From Ruminococcaceae bacterium UBA1730 (GTDB lineage: Bacteria; Bacillota; Clostridia; Oscillospirales; Acutalibacteraceae), in assembly GCA_002315935.1 (NCBI GenBank), contig DCII01000021.1:1193-42699 (forward strand): DNA of 41,507 bases, written 5' to 3'. The notes beneath the pieces were generated by a model. The model was not told the DNA's origin. It saw only the letters and a program-made list of their open reading frames with translations, and searched no databases. The position numbers and the translations under genes were made by a program. Shown in pieces: positions 30,172-39,455 of this stretch; position 1 is the first letter of the stretch, and each line of letters starts with the position of its first letter.

Positions 30172-31031
30172 GATGAACACCTCCCCATGAGCTTTTTCAG
30201 GATTTCCGTGCCCTGCTCAACAGTATATACATTTGCAGGCACGTCAATTCCTTTGGCACGAAGAGAAGCGAAGATTTCCGTTATTTCGGGCACATTCAGA
30301 CCCATTGAACGGAGCTTTTCGCCCTGCGAATAAACCTCGTCAACCGTTCCCTGCATGGCAATTTCGCCGCCGTTCATAACATATATTCTGTCGGCAAGAG
30401 AAGCCATATCCTCCATGCTGTGTGAAACGATGATGATTGCCGAGCCTGTGCGTTCACGATAATCCCTGATAAGCTTAATAAGGTCCTTTCTTCCCTTCGG
30501 GTCAAGACCTGCGGCAGGTTCATCAAAAATGATGACCTCGGGCTCCATCGCCATAACGCCTGCGATTGCGGCTCTTCTTTTTTCACCGCCAGAAAGGTCA
30601 AACGGAGATTTATCAAGATGCTCTTTCTTAACGCCTGCATAGTCTGCGGCACGGAGCACTCTTTCCTTGATTTCATTTTCCGAAAGCTTCATGTTTTTCG
30701 GTCCGAAGGCAATATCCCTGAAAACGGTTTCTTCAAAAAGCTGATATTCGGGATACTGAAAGCAAAGACCAACCTGAAATCTTGAATTGTGCAGGGTTTC
30801 CTTATCCTTCCAAATGTCGGTTCCGTTGACGAGAATCTGACCGGAGGACGGCTTAAGAAGACCGTTGAAATGGGAGATGAGAGTACTTTTGCCCGAACCC
30901 GTGTGGCCGATAATGCCGATAAGCTCGCCCTTTTCAACCGAAAAATCAATATCCTTAACAGCGTAAACCTGCTGATTTGTTCCTTTTGAATAACAATGGC
31001 TCAGCCCTTTGGCTTCTATGACATAGCTCAT
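30168..31031 (-). CDS. ecfA2: ECF transporter ATP-binding protein EcfA2
   Basis: This 287-residue ABC ATPase has Walker A GHTGSGKST, a Q-loop in CFQYPEYQLF, signature LSGGEKRR, Walker B VIIFDEP and a switch His in IIIVSHSM. The C-terminal extension of about 60 residues matches EcfA proteins, which use it for dimerisation. It pairs with EcfA1 encoded upstream with a 4-nt overlap. GGAGGTG in the end of ecfA1 serves as the ribosome binding site. Confidence 0.95.
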   Translation of the reverse strand: MSYVIEAKGLSHCYSKGTNQQVYAVKDIDFSVEKGELIGIIGHTGSGKSTLISHFNGLLKPSSGQILVNGTDIWKDKETLHNSRFQVGLCFQYPEYQLFEETVFRDIAFGPKNMKLSENEIKERVLRAADYAGVKKEHLDKSPFDLSGGEKRRAAIAGVMAMEPEVIIFDEPAAGLDPKGRKDLIKLIRDYRERTGSAIIIVSHSMEDMASLADRIYVMNGGEIAMQGTVDEVYSQGEKLRSMGLNVPEITEIFASLRAKGIDVPANVYTVEQGTEILKKLMGRCSS

Positions 31032-31876
31032 ACGGCACCTCCGAGCATTGATATTATTTTTTCAACGCATTCCGAAGCATTCAGAACGGTGTCTTTTATT
31101 CCGAGCCTTTTGCAAAGCTCCGTTGACTGCGGAAGGTCAAGACCGCATTCGTTAAGCTTTTCATTCTGTGCAAAAACCTCTCTCGGACTGCCCTGCATAA
31201 CTATTCTGCCGCTGTTCATAACGGCAACTCTGTCTGCCTGAACGGCTTCATCCATAAAATGCGTAATAAGAACAATGGTTATTCCAAGCTCTTTGTTCAG
31301 ACGCTGAATGGTCTGCATAACCTCGTCTCTGCCCTTTGGGTCAAGCATTGCAGTCGGTTCGTCAAGAACGATACAGTCGGTCTGCATTGCGATAACGCCG
31401 GCAATGGCAACTCTCTGCTTCTGACCGCCCGAAAGCTTATGAGGCTCACGGTGGCGAAGCTCATACATATTGACCGATTTGAGGGCTTCATCAACTCTTT
31501 TGCGGATTTCCTTCGGCTCAATTCCGAGGTTTTCCGGTCCGAACGCAACATCATCCTCAACGATGGTTGCAACTATCTGGTTATCGGGATTTTGAAAAAC
31601 CATTCCGACTATGCGGCGAACCTCGTCCGCCTTTTCCTCCGTGTCAGGGATGATTCCTTTAACGGAAACAGTTCCTTCTGTAGGTTCATATATTGCATTG
31701 CAGAGCTTAGCAAGGGTGCTTTTTCCGGAGCCGTTATGTCCTAAAACGGCAAGAAATTCGCCCTTATAAATGTCAAGATTTACGCCTTTCAGAGCATCCT
31801 TCGTTTCGGGAACGGCTTCTCCGTCAGCTTCATATGCAAATGATACATTTTTGAATTCGATTAATTTTTCTTTCAT
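31028..31876 (-). CDS. ecfA1: ECF transporter ATP-binding protein EcfA1
   Basis: This 282-residue ABC ATPase has Walker A GHNGSGKST, a Q-loop in VFQNPDNQIV, signature LSGGQKQR, Walker B CIVLDEP and the switch His in VLITHFMDE. The Q-loop QNPDNQ is typical of EcfA1. It is the first gene of the ecfA1-ecfA2-ecfT-truA set and lies 2 nt after the rRNA methyltransferase gene, so transcription probably continues from the ruv genes. Confidence 0.95.
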   Translation of the reverse strand: MKEKLIEFKNVSFAYEADGEAVPETKDALKGVNLDIYKGEFLAVLGHNGSGKSTLAKLCNAIYEPTEGTVSVKGIIPDTEEKADEVRRIVGMVFQNPDNQIVATIVEDDVAFGPENLGIEPKEIRKRVDEALKSVNMYELRHREPHKLSGGQKQRVAIAGVIAMQTDCIVLDEPTAMLDPKGRDEVMQTIQRLNKELGITIVLITHFMDEAVQADRVAVMNSGRIVMQGSPREVFAQNEKLNECGLDLPQSTELCKRLGIKDTVLNASECVEKIISMLGGAV

Positions 31877-31878
31877 AT

Positions 31879-32763
31879 TTAAACTCGCTGTTGTTTATTT
31901 CCCAGCCATATTGCACTTGCTCCGCAGGGAAGCACTCTGCCGGGTTTGGAAGAAACGGGCAGACCGATTTCATCGCTCTCGGTCGTGCCGCCGAATTTCT
32001 TCTGAATTGTTTCGCCGAGAATATATTCCATAACACTCGGAGAAAGACCTGTTGTGTAAGAATTTATGAGCACCATAAGTGAATCCTCCGTCAGAAGCTC
32101 GGAGCACATTTCAACGAAGCCGTAAACCTCGTTTTCAAGCTTCCAGACTTCTCCACCCGGTCCTCTGCCGTATGAGGGAGGGTCCATGATGATTATATCG
32201 TATTTGTTGCCTCTGCGGATTTCACGCTGAACGAATTTGATGCAGTCGTCAACCAGCCAGCGGACGGGAGCTTCCGTCAGATGGCTTGCGGCGGCGTTTT
32301 CTTTTGCCCAGAGCGTCATGCCCTTTGAAGCATCAACATGGGTAACGCTTGCTCCTGCTTCAAGAGCGGCAACGGTTGCTCCGCCAGTGTATGCAAAAAG
32401 ATTCAGCACCTTGACGGGTCTGCCTGCATTGCGGATGATGTCGGCAGTCATTTTCCAGTTGACCGCCTGTTCGGGGAATAATCCCGTATGTTTGAAGCCC
32501 ATAGTTTTGATGTTGAAGCTCAGATTTTCAAATCCGACCTGCCACACATCGGGCATTTTCTTTCTCACCTGCCAGCTTCCGCCGCCCGTGTTGGAGCGGT
32601 TATAAACGGCATGAGGATTAAACCAAAGAGGATTTTCCTTCGGAGTTTTCCATATTACCTGAGGGTCGGGGCGTACAAGGATAATATCCTTCCATCTTTC
32701 AAGCCTTTCGCCGTCAGAGCAGTCTATAAGCTCATAATCTTTCCAGAGGTCTGCTGTTCTCAT
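31879..32763 (-). CDS. SAM-dependent rRNA methyltransferase, RlmI-like core without PUA domain
   Basis: This 294-residue protein has a Rossmann methyltransferase with motif I NLFAYTGGAT (121-130), an acidic residue after strand 2 in THVDAS, and DPPSYGRG at about 194-201. These match the RlmI/RlmL-K group, which makes m5C or m2G in 23S rRNA. The N-terminal 90 residues form a short beta-rich region rather than the PUA domain of E. coli RlmI (about 396 residues), so this belongs to the short subgroup. The target base cannot be assigned. It lies between ruvB and ecfA1. Confidence 0.82.
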   Translation of the reverse strand: MRTADLWKDYELIDCSDGERLERWKDIILVRPDPQVIWKTPKENPLWFNPHAVYNRSNTGGGSWQVRKKMPDVWQVGFENLSFNIKTMGFKHTGLFPEQAVNWKMTADIIRNAGRPVKVLNLFAYTGGATVAALEAGASVTHVDASKGMTLWAKENAAASHLTEAPVRWLVDDCIKFVQREIRRGNKYDIIIMDPPSYGRGPGGEVWKLENEVYGFVEMCSELLTEDSLMVLINSYTTGLSPSVMEYILGETIQKKFGGTTESDEIGLPVSSKPGRVLPCGASAIWLGNKQQRV

Positions 32764-32779
32764 AATAATTACCTTTCAA

Positions 32780-33805
32780 TCAAAAATGCTGCTGACCGGG
32801 CATCGGAATGCCGAGATGTGCATATCCTGCCGGAGTGACACATCTGCCCCTCGGCGTTCTGCTGAGGAAGCCTATCTGCATAAGATAAGGCTCATAAACA
32901 TCCTCAATCGTGACCGCCTCTTCGCCGATTGCGGCGGCAATTGTTTCAAGGCCTACGGGACCGCCTGCATAGTTCTTTATCATTGTTTTGAGAATAAGTC
33001 TGTCTATTGAGTCAAGACCGAGAGGGTCAATTTCCATCTTGTCAAGAGCAACGGAGGAAGCCTCTTTTGTTATAGCTCCGTCACAGATAACCTGTGCATA
33101 GTCTCTTGCTCTTTTGAGAAGACGGTTTGCAATTCTCGGAGTTCCTCTTGAGCGTGAAGCGATTTCAAGAGAACCCTCGGGGTCAATGTCAATTCCGAGA
33201 ATGCCTGCACTTCTTGTGACAATTTCCGAAAGCTCCTTCGGAGAATAAAGCTCGAGACGGCTGATAACTCCGAAACGGTCACGCAGGGGTGCACTGAGCT
33301 GACCTGCTCTTGTGGTTGCACCGACAAGGGTAAAACGGTGAAGGTCAAGCCTTATCGAGCGTGCGGAAGGACCTTTGCCGATGATTATGTCAAGCACGTT
33401 ATCCTCCATTGCAGGATAAAGCACCTCTTCAACAGCTCTTGAAAGGCGGTGAATTTCATCAATGAAAAGCACATCGCCCTCCTCAAGATTTGTCAGCAGT
33501 GCGGCGAGGTCACCGGGTTTTTCGATTGCAGGTCCGCTCGTTACTCTGAAATTGACTCCCATTTCGTTTGCGATAATTCCTGCAAGGGTTGTTTTGCCAA
33601 GACCCGGAGGGCCGTAGAGCAGAACATGGTCAAGCGGCTCACCTCTGCGGCGTGCGGCCTCGATATATATCGAAAGACTTTCTTTAACCTTTTCCTGACC
33701 GATATATTCATCAAGAGTTTTCGGACGGAGCGACAGCTCGATGTCGCTGTCCTCCGCAGGGGAATACTCGTTGCCGACTATGCGGTTTTCGAAATCAAAA
33801 TCCAT
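32780..33805 (-). CDS. ruvB: Holliday junction branch migration ATPase RuvB
   Basis: This 341-residue AAA+ motor drives branch migration of Holliday junctions with RuvA. Walker A is GPPGLGKTTL, Walker B is LFIDEIHR, and the arginine-finger region TRAGQLSAPLRDRFG is present. The C-terminal winged helix carries PYLMQIGFLSRTPRGR. Length is normal. It follows ruvA by 13 nt. An AAAAATAA-type site upstream is weak, so coupling to ruvA is likely. No LexA box was noticed in this operon. Confidence 0.97.
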   Translation of the reverse strand: MDFDFENRIVGNEYSPAEDSDIELSLRPKTLDEYIGQEKVKESLSIYIEAARRRGEPLDHVLLYGPPGLGKTTLAGIIANEMGVNFRVTSGPAIEKPGDLAALLTNLEEGDVLFIDEIHRLSRAVEEVLYPAMEDNVLDIIIGKGPSARSIRLDLHRFTLVGATTRAGQLSAPLRDRFGVISRLELYSPKELSEIVTRSAGILGIDIDPEGSLEIASRSRGTPRIANRLLKRARDYAQVICDGAITKEASSVALDKMEIDPLGLDSIDRLILKTMIKNYAGGPVGLETIAAAIGEEAVTIEDVYEPYLMQIGFLSRTPRGRCVTPAGYAHLGIPMPGQQHF

Positions 33806-33818
33806 TTATTTTTCTCCG

Positions 33819-34427
33819 TTAAAAGTTTTTTGCGAGAAGCTTAAGAGCCTGTTTAATCATATCCTCGGTTGAAAGGTTGCCGTCGAGCTTGCCGACTGCA
33901 ATGCTTGCCTCGGAGCGTGAATATCCGAGCATCGAAAGTGCATTGACGGCATCTTCTCCTGCGTAGCTGATTGTGGCCTTCTTTGCGGCGGCAATGTTTC
34001 CCTTCGCTTCGGAAGAAAGAGCAAAGGAATCAAGCTTGCCCTTAAGCTCAAGCACAACTCTCTGTGCAAGCTTCGGACCGACTCCCTGTGCGGCGGTAAT
34101 GGCTTTTGCATCGCCGCCCTCAACGCTTACTGCGAGCATATCGGGAGTGAGCTGAGAAAGAATGGCAAGCCCCGCTTTCGGACCGACACCCGAAACGCCT
34201 GTGAGAAGCTTGAAGCAGTCCAATTCGCTTTTATCGGCAAAGCCGAAAAGGTCAAGTGCATCCTCTCTGACATTCAGGTGAGTATAGAGAGTCTGCGTTT
34301 CTCCGACAGAAGCACATTTTTTCAGGGTATTCTGCGTTGTGAAAAGTCGGAATGCAACGCCCGAGCAGTCAATTGCAATGCTTGTTTCATCGGCGAAAAC
34401 AACCGTGCCTGTGATACTGTAAAACAT
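33819..34427 (-). CDS. ruvA: Holliday junction DNA-binding protein RuvA
   Basis: This 202-residue protein has an OB-fold N-terminus (MFYSITGTVVF) and two helix-hairpin-helix motifs (TGVSGVGPKAGLAIL and AAQGVGPKLAQRVVLELK). A C-terminal domain that contacts RuvB (EDAVNALSMLGYSRSEA) completes it. It tetramerises on four-way junctions. It follows ruvC by 3 nt with AGGAGATAAC before the ATG. Confidence 0.96.
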   Translation of the reverse strand: MFYSITGTVVFADETSIAIDCSGVAFRLFTTQNTLKKCASVGETQTLYTHLNVREDALDLFGFADKSELDCFKLLTGVSGVGPKAGLAILSQLTPDMLAVSVEGGDAKAITAAQGVGPKLAQRVVLELKGKLDSFALSSEAKGNIAAAKKATISYAGEDAVNALSMLGYSRSEASIAVGKLDGNLSTEDMIKQALKLLAKNF

Positions 34428-34430
34428 CTG

Positions 34431-34928
34431 TTATCTCCTTTGTAATGACCCAATCAATGACCCTGCACTGTGGCAGTGGCAGATAGCCATTGCGAGGGCA
34501 TCGGCGGCATCATCGGGTTTCGGAATTTTTTCGAGATTCAGCATAACTCTCGTCATTTCCTGAACCTGCTTCTTCTCCGCTCTTCCGTAGCCGACAACGC
34601 TCTGCTTGACCTGAAGCGGAGTATATTCGAAAATAGGAATATGATTTTTCTGTGCCGCAAGAATTAGAGCACCTCTTGCCTGGGCAACATCAATTGCCGT
34701 TTTCTGGTTTGTGTTGAAAAACAGCTTTTCAATTGCCATTGCTTCGGGTCTGAATTTTTTCATCAGCCCATCAGCTTCATCATATATTTTTTCAATACGC
34801 TCGTTGAACGGAGTGTGCGCTTCGGTTGTTATTGCACCGTAGGCAAGCATTCTGAAATGGTTGCCCTTATATTCAACAACTCCGCATCCGACTATTGCGT
34901 ACCCGGGGTCAATTCCCAGAACTATCAT
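34431..34928 (-). CDS. ruvC: Holliday junction resolvase RuvC
   Basis: This 165-residue endonuclease cuts Holliday junctions symmetrically. Metal-binding acids are D7 in GIDPGYAIVG, the Glu of AIEKLFF and the aspartates of PDDAADALA. Length is normal. The ATG overlaps the der stop by 4 nt. The order ruvC-ruvA-ruvB in one transcript gives all three resolvasome parts. Confidence 0.97.
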   Translation of the reverse strand: MIVLGIDPGYAIVGCGVVEYKGNHFRMLAYGAITTEAHTPFNERIEKIYDEADGLMKKFRPEAMAIEKLFFNTNQKTAIDVAQARGALILAAQKNHIPIFEYTPLQVKQSVVGYGRAEKKQVQEMTRVMLNLEKIPKPDDAADALAMAICHCHSAGSLIGSLQRR

Positions 34929-36253
34929 GTTTTGTTTGACTCTCTTTCACGGATTATCATTTTTGTCGGTGTGCCCTCAAGACCGAAAACCTCTCTTATC
35001 TGATTGTCAATATAACGCTGATAGCTGTAATGAAAAAGGTCAGCTCTGTTGACGAAGCAGACGAATGTCGGCGGTCTTGTTGAAGCCTGTGTCATATAGA
35101 AAATCTTGAGGCGTCTGCCCTTATCCGAAGGCGGCTGAACCCTTGCCGTTGCATCTGCAAGAAGCTCATTGAGCCTGCCCGTTGAAATTCGCATTGCGTT
35201 CTGCGTGTCTACAAATTTGATAAGCTCAAAAAGGCGGTCAATTCTGATTTTTTCTTTTGCCGAAATAAAGATTATCGGAGCATAGTTCATGAATGAAAAA
35301 TCTATCATGAGCTTTTTGCGGAATTCGTCCATTGTTTTGCCCGTTTTTTCAATTGCATCCCACTTGTTGACGGCGATGATACAGCCCTTGCCGAGCTCGT
35401 GGGCAATGCCCGCAACCTTTGAATCCTGCTCCGTGAAGCCTTCTGTTGCGTCAATCATAATAACGCATACCTGTGCTCTTTCAACCGCCATTCTTGCTCT
35501 GATGACCGAATATTTTTCAATCTGGTCATAGACCTTGCTCTTGCGTCGCAGACCTGCCGTATCAATGAAAATAAATTTTCCGTGCGAATTTTCAACGATT
35601 GAATCGGTTGCATCTCTTGTTGTGCCGGCAATGTTGGAAACAATCATTCTGTCTTCGCCTAAAACGGCGTTGACAAGAGATGATTTGCCTACATTCGGTT
35701 TGCCGATAACAGCAACCTTTATATATTCATCGTCATTTTCAACCTCTTCCTCTTCGGGAAGATATTTCAGAATTTCGTCAAGAAGGTCACCCGTGCCGTG
35801 GCCGTGAACTGACGAAACGGCAATCGGGTCGCCGAGACCGAGGTTATAGAATTCATAGTATTCAAGCGGCGGTTCACCGACTGAATCGCATTTGTTGACG
35901 CAGAGAATAACGGGCTTTCCGCTCTTCTGAAGCATTGCGGCAACCTCTTTATCGGTTGCAACAACGCCCGAACGAACATCCGTCACAAGAACGATTACCT
36001 CTGCACTGTCAATGGCAAGCTGAGCCTGCCTTTTCATTTGACTTAAAATAATGTCATCCGATTTCGGCTCAATACCGCCTGTGTCAACAAGCATAAAATG
36101 CCTGTTGAGCCATTCGCAGTCGCCGTAAATTCTGTCACGGGTAACTCCCGGCGTATCGTCAACGATAGAAAGCCTTGAACCCGTGAGTTTATTGAAAAGA
36201 GTGGATTTGCCGACATTCGGTCTGCCGACTATTGCCACAACATTTCCTGCCAT
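34925..36253 (-). CDS. der: Ribosome-assembly GTPase Der (EngA)
   Basis: This 442-residue protein has two tandem GTPase domains acting in 50S subunit maturation. The first P-loop is GRPNVGKS (10-17), with DTPG and the NKCD specificity motif. The second is GKPNVGKSS, with DTAGLRRKS and NKWD. The C-terminal KH-like domain (from about 350) ends in GTPTKMIIRERESN. Length is standard. It starts directly at the end of the DUF512 gene, without a gap, and overlaps ruvC. Confidence 0.97.
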   Translation of the reverse strand: MAGNVVAIVGRPNVGKSTLFNKLTGSRLSIVDDTPGVTRDRIYGDCEWLNRHFMLVDTGGIEPKSDDIILSQMKRQAQLAIDSAEVIVLVTDVRSGVVATDKEVAAMLQKSGKPVILCVNKCDSVGEPPLEYYEFYNLGLGDPIAVSSVHGHGTGDLLDEILKYLPEEEEVENDDEYIKVAVIGKPNVGKSSLVNAVLGEDRMIVSNIAGTTRDATDSIVENSHGKFIFIDTAGLRRKSKVYDQIEKYSVIRARMAVERAQVCVIMIDATEGFTEQDSKVAGIAHELGKGCIIAVNKWDAIEKTGKTMDEFRKKLMIDFSFMNYAPIIFISAKEKIRIDRLFELIKFVDTQNAMRISTGRLNELLADATARVQPPSDKGRRLKIFYMTQASTRPPTFVCFVNRADLFHYSYQRYIDNQIREVFGLEGTPTKMIIRERESNKT

Positions 36254-37561
36254 TCAATTACCTCCCAACATGGCAGAGAGCAAATCTTCTCCGCCTGTAC
36301 CATTTTGACGGACGGGAACTCCGAGTTTTTCGGAAAGCTCGTCCACCGTCATATTGTCAAGAAACATATCACCCTCGCTGCGAAGACAATTCGGGGGAAT
36401 GATAAGCTCTTCTCCTAAATCCATATTTTCAACTGCGGATGCAATATCTTTTCCGCAGAGCAGACCCGAAACGGTTATCATGCTGCCGAAAAGTCTGTTT
36501 TCAGCCGCAACAACATTGATTTCAAGTCCTTTGATTTTCTTCATCGCCTTTTCCGCAAGCTCGCTGATGAGCGGATAAGCGGCCTTGCCCGTCACAACCG
36601 TTGCTCTTCGGTTCAGAGAGAGGGCTTCGGTTTCTTCGAGAGCGGAGCAGAATTCGCTTCTCAGGAGCGACCACATACCTACTCCGTTTTCGAGCTGTGG
36701 AAAGCCGTTATAATAATCCTCATCTGGAATGCGTCTGTTTGCCTTGATGAAAAATTCATCGGCGGCATAGGCAATTCTTTCGCCGTGTTCTTTTTCGAAG
36801 TCTGTGCTTACTCTGTCAATGATGTCAATAACCCTTCCTGCGGTTTCTTCCGTATAAGGCTCAAGCTCATAAAGTCCCTTCCTGTGGTCGGTCAGACCGA
36901 CGGGAACAGCCGCAATGCTCTGCACGGAGGGATAGAGCTTAAACAGCTCACGAAGGCTGAATTCAAGCTCCTTGCCGTCGTTGATTCCGGGACAGAGAAC
37001 AAGCTGAGTATTGATTGAAACGCCTGCCTCGGCGAATTTATAAAGATATTTCAGCGATTCGCCTGCATGGGGATTGAGCATCATTTTAACTCTCAATTCG
37101 GGATTCATCGTGTGAACCGAGATGTTGACGGGGCTGATGTGCATATCAATTATACGCTGTGCCTCTTCATCGGACATATTGGTAAGAGTAACATAATTTC
37201 CGAAAAGGAATGATAATCTTGAGTCATCGTCTTTGAAATAAAGGCTGTCACGCAGTCCCTCGGGGAGCTGGTCTATGAAGCAGAAAATACATTTGTTTTT
37301 GCAGGATTGCTGTTTGTCCATAAGATAGGTTGAGAATTCAAGACCTATATCCTCATATTCATTTTTGCGGATAAGAACAATTTTTGATTTTCCCTCTGCG
37401 GATTTCAGAGTAAGACGGAGCTTGCTTTCGTTCAGATAAAAGCGATAGTCCAGAACATCTCTGATTTCTTTGCCGTTGATTGAAATGAGGGTGTCACCTG
37501 CAACGATTTTTTTCTTTTCTGCGATACTGCCGTGAACAACTTCGGTAATAACTGCTGACAT
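36254..37561 (-). CDS. PDZ / radical-SAM-like / DUF512 protein
   Basis: This 435-residue protein begins with a PDZ-like domain (about 1-70, DTLISINGKEIRDVLDYRF). A radical-SAM-type cysteine cluster CKNKCIFC follows near residue 88, inside CIFCFIDQLPEGLRDSLYFKDDD. The long C-terminal DUF512 region holds VVTGKAAYPL and ends near PPNCLRSEGDMFLD. The fused architecture is that of the clostridial and cyanobacterial family TIGR03279. Its reaction is unknown. It typically lies next to der, as here. It is the first gene of the minus-strand run and carries its own promoter. GCAGGTGAAA precedes the ATG. Confidence 0.88.
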   Translation of the reverse strand: MSAVITEVVHGSIAEKKKIVAGDTLISINGKEIRDVLDYRFYLNESKLRLTLKSAEGKSKIVLIRKNEYEDIGLEFSTYLMDKQQSCKNKCIFCFIDQLPEGLRDSLYFKDDDSRLSFLFGNYVTLTNMSDEEAQRIIDMHISPVNISVHTMNPELRVKMMLNPHAGESLKYLYKFAEAGVSINTQLVLCPGINDGKELEFSLRELFKLYPSVQSIAAVPVGLTDHRKGLYELEPYTEETAGRVIDIIDRVSTDFEKEHGERIAYAADEFFIKANRRIPDEDYYNGFPQLENGVGMWSLLRSEFCSALEETEALSLNRRATVVTGKAAYPLISELAEKAMKKIKGLEINVVAAENRLFGSMITVSGLLCGKDIASAVENMDLGEELIIPPNCLRSEGDMFLDNMTVDELSEKLGVPVRQNGTGGEDLLSAMLGGN

Positions 37562-37603
37562 ATTTTCACCTGCCGAGAAATATCCATAATATCCGATTAT
37601 ATG

Positions 37604-37632
37604 AGTATATCACAGTTGTCGGCTTAAAACAA
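37604..37632 (-). promoter_or_regulatory. Promoter of the DUF512-der-ruv transcript
   Basis: On the minus strand, -35 TTGTTT (37627-37632), 17-nt spacer and -10 TATACT (37604-37609), about 43 nt before the start codon. No other clear promoter was noticed before the end of clpE, although internal ones are likely. Confidence 0.6.
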
Positions 37633-37682
37633 TAATATATTTGTAAATAAACAAAATTTTTTCTAAATAAAATACTTTTCTA

Positions 37683-37711
37683 TTGTAAATTTTAGGAAAG
37701 TAAGATATAAT
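37683..37711 (+). promoter_or_regulatory. Promoter of the obgE operon
   Basis: -35 TTGTAA (37683-37688), 17-nt spacer and perfect -10 TATAAT (37706-37711), about 40 nt before the obgE start. Confidence 0.7.
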
Positions 37712-37751
37712 GTAAACTGAAAGAATATACGCAAAAGGTTAGGAAGAAAAT

Positions 37752-39023
37752 ATGTTTGTAGATATTGCGAAAATCAGAATAAAAGCAGGTAACGGAGGAA
37801 ACGGTGCAGTCAGCTTCCGCAGAGAAAAATATGTTGCCGCAGGCGGACCCGACGGCGGTGACGGCGGCAAGGGCGGAAACATTGTTTTCAAGGTTGATGA
37901 TAACCTTGCAACTCTTGCGGATTTCCGTTACAAGAGAAAATATACCGCTCCGAACGGCGGAAACGGTTCGGGCGGAAGAAAGACGGGCAAGCGTGGCGAA
38001 GACCTTGTGATTTATGTTCCGAGAGGAACTATAATCCGAGAGGTTGAGAGCGGTGCGGTTATGTCCGATATGTCATCCGATGAACCGTTCATTGCGGCGA
38101 AGGGCGGCAGAGGCGGCTGGGGAAATCCTCATTTCGCAACTCCCACAAGGCAGATTCCGAGATTTGCCAAGGACGGCACTCCCGGCGAGGAATGGGAAAT
38201 CACCCTTGAGCTGAAGCTCCTTGCCGATGTAGGGCTTTTAGGCTTCCCGAATGTCGGCAAATCAACGCTTGTTTCCGTTGTCAGCGAAGCAAAGCCCATC
38301 ATTGCGAACTATCATTTCACAACCATCACTCCCGTGCTCGGAGTTGTTTCCATGGGCGAGGGGAATTCGTTCGTTATGGCTGATATTCCGGGACTTATCG
38401 AGGGTGCAGGTGACGGAGTGGGTCTCGGCCATGAATTTCTCCGCCATGTTGACAGATGCCGCCTTCTCGTTCACATTGTTGATGCCGCAGGAAGCGAAGG
38501 CAGAGACCCGATTGAGGATTTTGAAATTATCAATAATGAGCTTGCAAAGTTTGACCCTGAGCTTGCAAAAAGGCCGCAGATTGCCGTTGCAAACAAGGTT
38601 GACCTTGCAACCGATGAGCAGGTTGAAAGGCTCAGAAAATATTTTGCCGAAAAGGGATATGAATTCCATACCATGTGTGCTCCGATTGAAGAGGGCACAA
38701 AGGAGGTTGTTTCGGCAGTCTGGAACAAGCTTCAGACCCTGCCGCCTGTGAAGATATATGAGGCTGAGAGCATTCCTATGGCCCTCTTTGAAAACAAGGC
38801 AGATGAAAACTTCACAATCCGTGTTGAGGACGGCGTTTATTTTGTTGAAGCTCAATGGCTTCTCAAAATTCTTCAGCGTACGGATATTGACGATTATGAA
38901 TCTCTCCAGTATTTCCAGAGAGTGCTTATTACGAGCGGAATTATTGATGCTCTCCATGAAAAGGGAATACAGGAGGGCGACACGGTTTCGATTTATGACC
39001 TTGAATTTGATTTTGTCAACTGA
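37752..39023 (+). CDS. obgE: GTPase ObgE/CgtA
   Basis: This 423-residue GTPase acts in large-subunit assembly and stress control. The Gly-rich Obg fold (1-158) is full of GG turns (GGNGAVSFRREKYV, GGDGGKGG). The G domain has P-loop GFPNVGKST, switch II DIPGLIEGA and NKVD. A C-terminal OCT domain (from about 345) completes the Firmicutes layout. AGGAAG precedes the ATG. mrnC follows by 15 nt. Confidence 0.97.
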   Translation: MFVDIAKIRIKAGNGGNGAVSFRREKYVAAGGPDGGDGGKGGNIVFKVDDNLATLADFRYKRKYTAPNGGNGSGGRKTGKRGEDLVIYVPRGTIIREVESGAVMSDMSSDEPFIAAKGGRGGWGNPHFATPTRQIPRFAKDGTPGEEWEITLELKLLADVGLLGFPNVGKSTLVSVVSEAKPIIANYHFTTITPVLGVVSMGEGNSFVMADIPGLIEGAGDGVGLGHEFLRHVDRCRLLVHIVDAAGSEGRDPIEDFEIINNELAKFDPELAKRPQIAVANKVDLATDEQVERLRKYFAEKGYEFHTMCAPIEEGTKEVVSAVWNKLQTLPPVKIYEAESIPMALFENKADENFTIRVEDGVYFVEAQWLLKILQRTDIDDYESLQYFQRVLITSGIIDALHEKGIQEGDTVSIYDLEFDFVN

Positions 39024-39038
39024 CAGAGGTGAAATGCT

Positions 39039-39455
39039 TTGAATTCACTATTGAAAAATCCTGCGGATGCCTCAATGATGAGTCCGCTTACTCTTGCGTT
39101 TATCGGAGACACCGTTTTTGATTTGCTTGTTCGCAGTGAGCTTGTGTGCGAAGCGAACAGACCCGTTGATGCACTTCATAAATCAGCCGCAAAAAGGGTT
39201 TGTGCATCGGCTCAGGCAAGCTCCATAAAGTCGATTATGCCCATGCTCTCCGAAGAGGAGGAGGCTGTTTTCAAAAGGGGCAGAAATGCCAAAACAGGCG
39301 GCATTCCGAAGCATCAGTCAAGCGCGGATTACCACCATGCAACAGGGCTTGAATCGCTTTTCGGATGGCTCTATCTGAGGGGCGAAACAGACCGCATAAA
39401 CGAGCTTTTTGACGAAATAAAAAAGGCTGAAAACGGAGAAAATAATAATGGATAA
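39039..39455 (+). CDS. mrnC: Mini-ribonuclease III (23S rRNA maturation)
   Basis: This 138-residue RNase III catalytic domain has no dsRNA-binding domain and matures 23S rRNA ends in Firmicutes. The catalytic Asp is D24 in FIGDTVFDLLVRS, matching B. subtilis D23. RGRNAKTGGIPKHQSSADYHHATGLESL is the family region in two parts around residues 80-108. The start is TTG at 39039 with GAGGTG 7 nt upstream; an ATG at 39034 would be followed by a stop after one codon. It overlaps the next gene by 8 nt. Confidence 0.93.
   Translation: MNSLLKNPADASMMSPLTLAFIGDTVFDLLVRSELVCEANRPVDALHKSAAKRVCASAQASSIKSIMPMLSEEEEAVFKRGRNAKTGGIPKHQSSADYHHATGLESLFGWLYLRGETDRINELFDEIKKAENGENNNG

Noticed and set aside
29356..31876. 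Riboswitch or S-component gene for the ECF module
   Set aside because: The genes overlap with no leader space, and no S-component-like membrane protein is next to them; this is the shared ECF module.
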